DNA of 8,237 bases from a bacterium. GTDB taxonomy: Bacteria > Elusimicrobiota > Elusimicrobia > UBA1565 > UBA9628. The translations under genes and the position numbers were made by a program. Below are positions 1 through 6,092 of the stretch, in pieces. The DNA is taken from NCBI GenBank assembly GCA_021790955.1, contig JAJYFI010000002.1, forward strand, positions 16,930 to 25,166, written 5' to 3'. Positions within the stretch are counted from its first letter, which is position 1; each line of letters begins with the position of its first letter. Below the pieces are notes generated by a model that was not told the origin of the DNA, did not search any database, and saw only the letters and a list, made by a program, of their open reading frames with translations.

Positions 1-728
1 TCGCAGCCGAGATCCTCGACGCCGCAGCCCCGCGGCTGCGCCGGTTTGCCGCCTCCTGGCCCGCGTTTCCGCGCGGCGCCGCGCGCTGGGGCGGCTACGC
101 CATCGCGGCGACCTGGGTCGCAGCCCAGACGCTCACGGCGCGCTCGGCCGTCGCAGCCGGCTGCGACGGCGCCTTCGCGCGCCGTGTCGAGGCGCTGGTA
201 CGAAGCGGCGCCGCCTATTTTTCCTCGCACCCGGGAGAATGCCTCGACGGCCGTCTCGAAATGCTGCGCCCCTGGCTTTACGAGTACGCCTACGCCCTCG
301 TTTATCTCAACGATTACAGCTGCCGGGAGAACACGAAGGGAACGGCGGTTTATCCCGTCCCGAAGTCGGGCGGCAAGCTGGGATTTGCCTGCGGGCCCTA
401 CAAATTCGCGGCCGTCGCGGAACCCCTCCTCCGGAATGTCACGCGTTTTAGGCCCGACCAAGCCGCGGCTTACGACGAGCTGGGGGTTCTGCTGGTTTCC
501 GAGGGAAGATATCCCGAGGCCGTTGAGGAGTTCGCGACCTCTCTGCGCCTGAAGCCCGCCGATCCGGGAGCCCGCGGGCATCTCGTCAACGCCAGGCTTC
601 ATTGGGCCTCGCGCCTGGCGATGGACGGCCGGCATCTCGAGGCAGCCGCTCAATGCCGCGAGGTTCTAAAGCTGGATCCGGGAAATATCACCGCCCGGCG
701 CCTGCTCGCGCGGATGGGGCTTAATTAA
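1..728 (+). CDS. TPR-repeat protein, C-terminal part (5' end outside window)
   Basis: Reading frame 3 is open from the left edge to a TAA at 726-728, giving 241 visible residues, so the true start lies upstream. The clearest feature is a tetratricopeptide repeat at visible residues about 153-187 (AAYDELGVLLVSEGRY, then PEAVEEFATSLRLKP), followed by a second degenerate helix pair at about 188-222 that includes EAAAQCREVLKLDPGN. Such repeats form helical hairpins that bind other proteins. The region before them (visible residues 1-150) is rich in Ala, Arg and aromatic residues, has four cysteines and matches no family I recognise. It holds no convincing transmembrane segment. The stop is doubled (TAA TAA, 726-731). 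The gene runs tail to tail into typA. The TPR call is firm, but the function and the N-terminal architecture are unknown. Confidence 0.75.
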   Translation, partial: AAEILDAAAPRLRRFAASWPAFPRGAARWGGYAIAATWVAAQTLTARSAVAAGCDGAFARRVEALVRSGAAYFSSHPGECLDGRLEMLRPWLYEYAYALVYLNDYSCRENTKGTAVYPVPKSGGKLGFACGPYKFAAVAEPLLRNVTRFRPDQAAAYDELGVLLVSEGRYPEAVEEFATSLRLKPADPGARGHLVNARLHWASRLAMDGRHLEAAAQCREVLKLDPGNITARRLLARMGLN

Positions 729-738
729 TAAGGCGCCG

Positions 739-2604
739 TCACTCCGACTCTTCCTCGTCGCCTTTCTCGCGCTTGCGGGCGCTGGCCTTGAGGATTTTCT
801 TGCGAAGGCGGATGGATTTCGGCGTGACCTCCAGAAGCTCGTCCTCGGCGATGAACTCGAGCGACTGCTCGAGCGTCATCTCGCTGGGGGGCTCGAGCTG
901 GATCGCCTCGTCGGAGGCCTTGGAGCGCATGTTCGTGAGCGCCTTCGCCTTGCAGGGGTTGACGACCATGTCGCCGATGCGCGAGTTGGATCCGATGATC
1001 ATGCCCTCGTAGACCGCGACGCCGGGACCGAGGAAGAGCTTGCCGCGGTTCTGGAGATTGTCGAGGGCGTAGCCCGTCGTCAAGCCTTCTTCCTTTGCGA
1101 TCATGACGCCCTGCGGGCGTTTGGCGGGATCGGGGCCCTTGGGCCCGTACCCGTGGAAACTATGGTGCATGAGCCCTTGGCCTTTCGTCATCGCCATGAG
1201 CTCGGTCTTAAATCCCATGAGGCCGCGCGAGCTCACGACGTATTCGAGCCGCACGCGCGCGGCTCCCTCGGGCGTCATCCCCGTCATCTGGGCCGCGCGG
1301 CGACCCAAGCTCTCGATCACGGCGCCCTGATATTGGACGGGGGCGTCCACCACAAGATGCTCCATGGGTTCGAGCGTCCGGCCGCCTTCCTCTTTATAAA
1401 CCACCTGGGGCCTCGAGAGCGCCACCTCAAAGCCTTCCCTTCTCATCGTTTCAATAAGGACGGACAGGTGGAGCTCGCCGCGGCCCGAGACCTTGAAATG
1501 CCCCTCCCCGGCCAACGGCTCGATGCGCAGGCCGACGTTCGTCATGCGCTCCTTGAGCAGCCTTTCCTTGAGATGGCGCGCCGTGACGAATCGGCCCTCG
1601 CGGCCCGAGAAAGGGCTCGCGTTCACCGTGAATTCAATCGAAAGCGTGGGTTCGTCGATATCGAGCGGCGGCAGGGCCTGCGGATTCTCGGCCGACGCCA
1701 CGGTGTCGCCGACATTGATCCCCTCGAATCCGGCCAGGCAGACGATGTCGCCCGCCTGGGCCTCGTCGACATCCTGGCGCGACAGCCCGAAATGCTTTTG
1801 AAGAAGGGTGATCTTGCCGGGAAGTATCGTTCCTCCGGGTTTGACGAGAGCCGCGGGCGCCGCTTTCGCGATGCGCCCGTTCTGAATGCGCCCGATGCCG
1901 ATCGTCCCCAGATAACTTGAATAGTCAAGCATGGTGACCAGCATCTGGAAAGGCTTGCCCGGGTCGGCCGCCGGCCCCGGCACGTGGGAAAGAATCGTGT
2001 CGAGAAGCGGCGCCATGTCGCGGCCCGGCTGCTCGGCCTCCAGGCTCGCCCAGCCTTCCTTGCCGGCCGCGTACACGATCGGGAACTCGAGCTGCGGCTC
2101 CGTCGCTCCGAGGTCGACGAAAAGATCGAAAACTTTGGAGAGGGCCTCATGGGGCTTCGCGTTGGGGCGGTCCATCTTGTTGACGACGACGACGGGGCGA
2201 AGCCCCAGCGCGAGGGCTTTCCTGAGGACGAATCGCGTCTGCGGCATCGGCCCCTCGACGGCGTCGACCAGCAGGAGCGCCCCGTCCACCATCTTGAGGA
2301 CGCGCTCCACCTCGCTTCCGAAATCCGCATGTCCAGGAGTGTCGACGATGTTGATGACGATTCCCTTGTAGGGAACGGCGGTGTTCTTGGCGAGGATCGT
2401 GATCCCGCGCTCGCGCTCCAGGGGATTGGCGTCCAGGACCTGCTCCTGGGCCTCGTCGGCCTTGACCGTGAAGGTGTGCGTCGCCTTGAGGATCGAGTCG
2501 ATGAGGGTGGTCTTTCCGTGGTCGACGTGCGCGATGATCGCGACGTTGCGGATGTCCTCGCGGCGGGAGGCCGCCGTCGACGGCGCCACGGCTTGTTCTG
2601 GCAT
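739..2604 (-). CDS. typA: Translational GTPase TypA/BipA
   Basis: This is a 621-residue member of the EF-G-like translational GTPases. TypA/BipA binds the ribosome and hydrolyses GTP, and in other bacteria it supports ribosome assembly and growth under cold or other stress. All GTPase motifs are present: G1 AHVDHGKT (25-32), G2 RERGITI (64-70), G3 DTPGH (88-92) and G4 NKMD (142-145). Domain II follows at about 215-310, then the EF-G-like domains, with FKVSGRGELHLSVLIE at 370-385. The TypA-specific C-terminal domain includes ALDNLQNRGKLFLGPGVAVY (513-532) and NPCKAKALTNMRSKA (549-563). The family is usually about 605-615 residues. The small excess comes from an N-terminal extension of about 18 residues and an acidic tail (GDEEESE). 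The ATG at 2604 is the only in-frame Met close before G1. The frame stays open upstream to 2880, but that stretch crosses the divergent promoter and the neighbouring gene. No Shine-Dalgarno sequence precedes the ATG, and a -10-like box sits six bases upstream. Confidence 0.97.
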   Translation of the reverse strand: MPEQAVAPSTAASRREDIRNVAIIAHVDHGKTTLIDSILKATHTFTVKADEAQEQVLDANPLERERGITILAKNTAVPYKGIVINIVDTPGHADFGSEVERVLKMVDGALLLVDAVEGPMPQTRFVLRKALALGLRPVVVVNKMDRPNAKPHEALSKVFDLFVDLGATEPQLEFPIVYAAGKEGWASLEAEQPGRDMAPLLDTILSHVPGPAADPGKPFQMLVTMLDYSSYLGTIGIGRIQNGRIAKAAPAALVKPGGTILPGKITLLQKHFGLSRQDVDEAQAGDIVCLAGFEGINVGDTVASAENPQALPPLDIDEPTLSIEFTVNASPFSGREGRFVTARHLKERLLKERMTNVGLRIEPLAGEGHFKVSGRGELHLSVLIETMRREGFEVALSRPQVVYKEEGGRTLEPMEHLVVDAPVQYQGAVIESLGRRAAQMTGMTPEGAARVRLEYVVSSRGLMGFKTELMAMTKGQGLMHHSFHGYGPKGPDPAKRPQGVMIAKEEGLTTGYALDNLQNRGKLFLGPGVAVYEGMIIGSNSRIGDMVVNPCKAKALTNMRSKASDEAIQLEPPSEMTLEQSLEFIAEDELLEVTPKSIRLRKKILKASARKREKGDEEESE

Positions 2605-2610
2605 CAATTC

Positions 2611-2639
2611 ATTGTAGCAAGTGGACCAGGAACACCTAA
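2611..2639 (-). promoter_or_regulatory. Putative typA promoter (extended -10, possibly leaderless)
   Basis: On the - strand an extended -10 element, TGCTACAAT, has its TACAAT hexamer at 2616-2611. It matches the sigma-70 TGnTATAAT pattern at all but one base. A weak -35 candidate, TTAGGT, lies at 2639-2634 with a 17-base spacer, and extended -10 promoters can tolerate a poor -35. Only six bases separate the -10 from the typA ATG, so a start site at the usual distance would fall at or next to the A of the ATG. The promoter call is an inference from sequence alone. Confidence 0.45.
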
Positions 2640-2675
2640 AACGTGTACGCCAGCGCGCAGGGGCGCTAGAAAGGC

Positions 2676-2681
2676 TACAAT
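2676..2681 (+). promoter_or_regulatory. Putative -10 box of the substrate-binding/FGE-like fusion gene
   Basis: TACAAT lies 28 bases upstream of the ATG at 2710, inside GGCTACAAT. This shares the 8-mer GCTACAAT with the opposing typA promoter. There is no recognisable -35: the bases 17 upstream are GCGCGC. A small inverted repeat, AGCGC at 2652-2656 and GCGCT at 2663-2667 with a six-base loop, occupies the place where a -35 would sit. It could be an operator or could be chance in GC-rich DNA. Confidence 0.4.
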
Positions 2682-2692
2682 CAGCGGGAATT

Positions 2693-2698
2693 GGAGGA
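2693..2698 (+). promoter_or_regulatory. Strong Shine-Dalgarno site for the 2710 start
   Basis: GGAGGA, within TTGGAGGAGA, lies 11 bases before the ATG at 2710. It complements the anti-Shine-Dalgarno end of 16S rRNA. It decides the start codon of the fusion gene, because the frame is open for another 242 codons upstream through the antisense strand of typA. Confidence 0.75.
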
Positions 2699-2709
2699 GA
2701 TCGTCTGAC

Positions 2710-5445
2710 ATGAGATACCCGTTGATGGTCTGGCGGCTCGCGTCCCTTGGCGCTCTCCTGGCCGGCGTGGCTTCGAATGCCCTGGCCGCGAATTCCGACC
2801 ACCCTGGAACCCTTGTTTGGGCTCAAGCGGCCCAACCGTCCACCTTGGATCCCGCGGAGGCCTACGACGAGGTCAGCCAAAACGTCCTTTCGGCCATCTA
2901 TGATACGCTCCTCGCCCCAGACAAACAGACCGCGAACCCCTCCGCCATCGTTCCCCGAATCGCCAGACGAGTTCCGTCAAAAAAGAACGGCCTTCTCTCG
3001 GACAACGGCCTCGTTTACCGCTTCCCTATTCGAGGCGTCCGGTTCCACGACGGCTCTCTTCTCACCCCGCTGGACGTAAGATATTCCTTGCTGCGCATGA
3101 TATTGCTCGGCTCGACGAACGGGCCGGCGAGCGCTCTGTTGCGGCCGATCCTGGGCATCGAGAAGCCGGAGAGCCGAGATATCGAAAATGCCCTCGCCGC
3201 GGTGTCCGTGAAAGGAAATGACGTGCTCATCCGTCTCAAAAAGCCCTTCGCCCCATTTTTATCCTTATTGACGAATTCCGGCCGGATTGTTTCCAAAGAC
3301 TGGTGCATCAAGCATGGGGAATGGGATTTGAATCCAGCGACGTGGCAAAGGTTTGCGCAACGGCCCCCGGAAGATTCCTACCTTCGCGACCACTCCAACG
3401 GCACGGGACCCTTCAAGCTGAAAGAATGGAAACATGACAAGGGGACCGTGCTCTTGGCAAGAAATCCGGTTTATTGGAGAGGCTCGCCTGCGTTCAGGAA
3501 CGTCGTCTTCACGAGTGTCATTGACGCCTCGGCCCGAGCGCGAATGCTCCAAAGGGGAGACGCGGATATCATCGGCATCACTGGTTCTTATCCCAAAGGT
3601 TCCCTGGCCAATCTCAAAAATTCCCCGGGGATCCGTCTGATCCACGTTCCTTTGCTCGCGGTAAATCCCGTTTTCTTCTTTAACCTTCGTCCGCGGCCCC
3701 AAGCGGACTCCGCCGCTTGGGGCTCGGGGAAACTGGACGGCAAGGGAATCCCTCCGGGGTTTTTTTCGGACACGGACATCCGGCAGGGATTCGCCAACGC
3801 CTTTGACGCCGAGAAATTCCTCGCGAAGGCCCCCGGCGCGCCGGCGGCCACGATCATTCATGCCGCGATCCCGCCGGGACTGCTGGGCTACGATCCTCAG
3901 GCGCCCTACTACCCCTATGACCCCCAGGCGGCGGCGCTCCACTTCAAGCGGGCCTTCTCCGGCAAACTATGGGAAACCGGCTTCCAACTGACCGTCACGT
4001 GGTTCGGAGACGATCCCCAGGGCGCCGCCGCTTGCGATGTCCTGGCAAAAAGCCTGGCGCGCATCAACCCCAAATTCAAGCTCAAGGGCGCGGCAGCTCC
4101 GTACGACCAGATCCTCCAGGCCGGACAGCGCTTCCCCCTTTGGCTCTCCGGCTGGATCGCCGATTCTCCCGACCCGGATTCCCTTGTCTTCGGGCTTTAT
4201 GATTCCAAAGCGCCACATCCCTCGGAACAGGGCTACCACAACCCGCTCATGGACCATCTCATCGAAGAGGCGGCGCAGAAGGCGGACTCCCTCGCGCGCG
4301 CCGGGCTTTACCACCAGATTCAAAAACTGGCCTATGAGGATGTCCCGAACCTCCTGACGGTCGGGCCCCCCGCAGCGACCTACGCCGTCTCGGCCCGCAT
4401 CAAGGGCTGGGAATACGCCATCGGCCCCTTCGGCATCGACTTGAACTCCCTGTTCGACGCCGGCGACATCCTCCTGGCCCGGCTCAAAACACCGCCGGGG
4501 GCGGGCGGGACCAGCGACGCGATATATCAGAACCGCAGCTATCTGGAGATTTTGCTCCTCTCGCCCGTTGTTCCGGAGCGCAACAAGGAGAGATTGGCCG
4601 CGGCCTTTCTCGACGCCTATTGGAAAGCGCCGGCGCTCGACCTCAAAACGGCGGCAACCCTTGAGCCCTACGTGTCGGCCAGGAAGCCGTCGCGCCGCTC
4701 TCCAAGACCTGCTGCGGCCGGAGCATCGGGCATCCAGTGGGTCAGCGTTCCCGGGGGAAGCTTCATGATGGGGACGGATTCCTCAAACCCCCTCTTCGAC
4801 GACGCCCATCCCGCACATCAGGCGACACTCCCCTCTTTTTACATGTCCAAGACTTTGGTGACGAACCGGCAGTACAAAGTCTGCGTCGCAGCCGGGGCGT
4901 GCACGGCCGCGAGGGACTTCGGTCCGACCTTCGACGGCGAGGACCAGCCGGTCGTGGGCGTTGATTGGAGTCAGGCCGCGGCTTTTGCGAAATGGGCGGG
5001 GGGACGGCTGCCCAGCGAGACGGAATGGGAATATGCGGCCAGAAGCGCCGGAAAAAATGGGGAGTATCCGTGGGGCAGCGAGAAGGCCGACTGTGATCGG
5101 GCCGCCGTCGGCGGCTGCGGACTGAAGGCGACGGCGCCGGTGTGCTCGAAGCCGGCGGGAAACACGGCGCAGGGCCTTTGCGACATGGCGGGCGACGTCT
5201 GGGAATGGACGGAGGACCGGTATCACGATTCCTACAAGGGCGCTCCGGCGGGCGGCGGCGCCTGGGTTGAGCCCGCAGGCTCTCTCCGGGTGGTCCGCGG
5301 CGGATCATGGGCCAACGCCCCGTCCCTCGCCTGCCCAGTCGTCCGCTACTACGGCGTTCCCGGCGATCAGGACAACGGCTTGGGGTTCCGCGTGGTCCGG
5401 ACCGCTCGGCCCGGACAGTCGATTTGGAAGCCTGTTGTTAACTGA
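2710..5445 (+). CDS. Secreted fusion: family-5 ABC substrate-binding domain plus FGE-sulfatase-like (C-type lectin fold) domain
   Basis: This 911-residue protein starts at an ATG with a strong ribosome binding site. Residues 1-26 form a Sec signal peptide (MRYPLMVWRL, a hydrophobic core, then cleavage after ALA-26). No lipobox cysteine is present, so the protein is probably periplasmic or secreted. Residues about 33-590 form an SBP_bac_5 domain (oligopeptide/nickel-type binding protein). Its marks are QPSTLDPAEAYDEVSQNVL near the N-terminus, the family signature GTGPFKLKEW..LLARNPVYW (231-256), and SGWIADSPDPDSLVFGLY (480-497). A linker rich in Ala, Pro and Arg (about 591-673) leads to an FGE-sulfatase/SUMF1-type domain at 674-898. 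That domain shows IQWVSVPGGSFMMGTD (675-690), GRLPSETEWEYAA (765-777), DMAGDVWEWTEDRY (825-838), RGGSW (863-867) and GLGFRVVR (890-897). The cysteine pair that binds copper in true FGE is absent: residue 869 is Asn and no Cys follows at the expected spacing. A binding role is therefore likelier than oxidase activity. The binding part has two cysteines and the C-terminal part seven. No ABC permease or ATPase gene is in view. Confidence 0.9.
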   Translation: MRYPLMVWRLASLGALLAGVASNALAANSDHPGTLVWAQAAQPSTLDPAEAYDEVSQNVLSAIYDTLLAPDKQTANPSAIVPRIARRVPSKKNGLLSDNGLVYRFPIRGVRFHDGSLLTPLDVRYSLLRMILLGSTNGPASALLRPILGIEKPESRDIENALAAVSVKGNDVLIRLKKPFAPFLSLLTNSGRIVSKDWCIKHGEWDLNPATWQRFAQRPPEDSYLRDHSNGTGPFKLKEWKHDKGTVLLARNPVYWRGSPAFRNVVFTSVIDASARARMLQRGDADIIGITGSYPKGSLANLKNSPGIRLIHVPLLAVNPVFFFNLRPRPQADSAAWGSGKLDGKGIPPGFFSDTDIRQGFANAFDAEKFLAKAPGAPAATIIHAAIPPGLLGYDPQAPYYPYDPQAAALHFKRAFSGKLWETGFQLTVTWFGDDPQGAAACDVLAKSLARINPKFKLKGAAAPYDQILQAGQRFPLWLSGWIADSPDPDSLVFGLYDSKAPHPSEQGYHNPLMDHLIEEAAQKADSLARAGLYHQIQKLAYEDVPNLLTVGPPAATYAVSARIKGWEYAIGPFGIDLNSLFDAGDILLARLKTPPGAGGTSDAIYQNRSYLEILLLSPVVPERNKERLAAAFLDAYWKAPALDLKTAATLEPYVSARKPSRRSPRPAAAGASGIQWVSVPGGSFMMGTDSSNPLFDDAHPAHQATLPSFYMSKTLVTNRQYKVCVAAGACTAARDFGPTFDGEDQPVVGVDWSQAAAFAKWAGGRLPSETEWEYAARSAGKNGEYPWGSEKADCDRAAVGGCGLKATAPVCSKPAGNTAQGLCDMAGDVWEWTEDRYHDSYKGAPAGGGAWVEPAGSLRVVRGGSWANAPSLACPVVRYYGVPGDQDNGLGFRVVRTARPGQSIWKPVVN

Positions 5446-5452
5446 TTTGACA

Positions 5453-5471
5453 GGGGCGGCCTTCCCGCCTC
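5453..5471. other. Short stem-loop between convergent genes
   Basis: GGGGCGG (5453-5459) can pair with CCGCCTC (5465-5471), with one G-U pair and a five-base loop. It fills most of the 28-base gap between the stop of the fusion gene and the stop of the oxygenase gene. No T-run follows on either strand, so it is not a classical intrinsic terminator. It may still act as a weak bidirectional 3' end structure, or it may be chance in GC-rich sequence. Confidence 0.3.
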
Positions 5472-5473
5472 CC

Positions 5474-6091
5474 TCACGGACAGCCGCGCAGCTGGCAGAC
5501 GAAGGCGCATTTCGCGGCTCGGCCCTTCATGGGCGTGTTGCAGTGCTCCATTTCCGTGGATGTCCGGAAAAGAATCGCGTCGCCGGCCTTGACGTTGGGA
5601 ATTTCCCGGATAATCTGCGTCGAATTTTTACGCCTGATTTGGAAACGGCCGCCTTCGAACAACTCCTGGTTGAGGGCCACGCTCAGCGAAACCCCGATTT
5701 TGACGGGCCAGTCCTCGGGCCACGGCCCGTCGTCGTGCCAATGGATGTAGTGGCCCTTCTCGGTGATCAGCCGGTAGATGCCTCCGCCGCACATCATGTA
5801 GCGCGGATAGCCGGAAAGGCGGCTGAGCAGATCCAGAAAATCCGGGTGAGTGCACAGAAACATAAGCTGCCTTCCCGCCGGCCCGGAGGAGACCTCCCAT
5901 CGATAGTGCGGGGAGGCGTCGAGAGGGGCGAAGGAGAAGCGAGCGAGGCCTTCCTGGGCCAAGCGCGTCAACCGCGAGTCGAGGAATGACGGGAGCTTCA
6001 CGGCGTGCGTTTCCTGGAATTCCCGGAGCAATCGGCCCCATTGCGGTTCGGTCAGAGAATTGATGAACCCGGAAGGAGTCAGGCGGAGCAT
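5474..6091 (-). CDS. 2-oxoglutarate/Fe(II)-dependent oxygenase, prolyl-4-hydroxylase-like
   Basis: This 205-residue protein has the double-stranded beta-helix oxygenase signature. The iron ligands read as H119-x-D121, in GHYIHWHDD (113-121), and H183, in MEHCNTPMKGR (181-191). R191 is well placed to bind the 2-oxoglutarate C5 carboxylate, and EGGRFQIRR (146-154) and GDAILFR (170-176) are the usual strands between the ligands. Such enzymes use O2 and 2-oxoglutarate to hydroxylate or otherwise oxidise a substrate, releasing succinate and CO2. There is no signal peptide, so it should be cytoplasmic. The ATG at 6091 was chosen because it follows the radical SAM stop with one base between them (TGAGATG), which implies translational coupling. 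The frame is open for 47 more codons upstream, but those overlap the radical SAM gene. The substrate is unknown. The N-terminal half (1-100) matches nothing I recognise. Confidence 0.85.
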   Translation of the reverse strand: MLRLTPSGFINSLTEPQWGRLLREFQETHAVKLPSFLDSRLTRLAQEGLARFSFAPLDASPHYRWEVSSGPAGRQLMFLCTHPDFLDLLSRLSGYPRYMMCGGGIYRLITEKGHYIHWHDDGPWPEDWPVKIGVSLSVALNQELFEGGRFQIRRKNSTQIIREIPNVKAGDAILFRTSTEMEHCNTPMKGRAAKCAFVCQLRGCP

Positions 6092-6092
6092 C

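Noticed and set aside
721..743. Adjacent palindromes TTAATTAA and GGCGCC as a protein-binding or recombination site
   Set aside because: They overlap stop codons and are short. Nothing else supports a site.
1984..2709. In-frame + strand extension of the fusion gene upstream to 1984, adding 242 residues
   Set aside because: It is the antisense of typA in GC-rich DNA. The Shine-Dalgarno site and signal peptide place the start at 2710, and the extension has low-complexity, Arg/Asp-rich composition without domains.
2605..2880. In-frame upstream extension of typA to 2880
   Set aside because: It runs through the divergent promoter and into the fusion gene's coding strand. The family begins a few residues before the G1 motif, and the ATG at 2604 fits.
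3265..3942. 225-codon - strand open frame inside the fusion gene
   Set aside because: It is a shadow of the GC-rich coding strand, whose conserved substrate-binding motifs prove the + strand is real here.
4729..5445. Active formylglycine-generating enzyme (sulfatase activator)
   Set aside because: The copper-binding cysteine pair of the FGE active site is missing and no sulfatase gene is nearby. Only the fold is supported.
5447..5452. Perfect TTGACA (-35 consensus) just after the fusion gene stop
   Set aside because: No -10-like hexamer lies 16-18 bases downstream (TCCCTC there), and no + strand gene follows, so it is most likely chance.
5267..5989. 240-codon open frame on the + strand across the convergent junction
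   Set aside because: It lies antisense to the oxygenase and overlaps the end of the fusion gene in another frame. It has no ribosome site or recognisable domain, and the opposite strand carries clear catalytic motifs.
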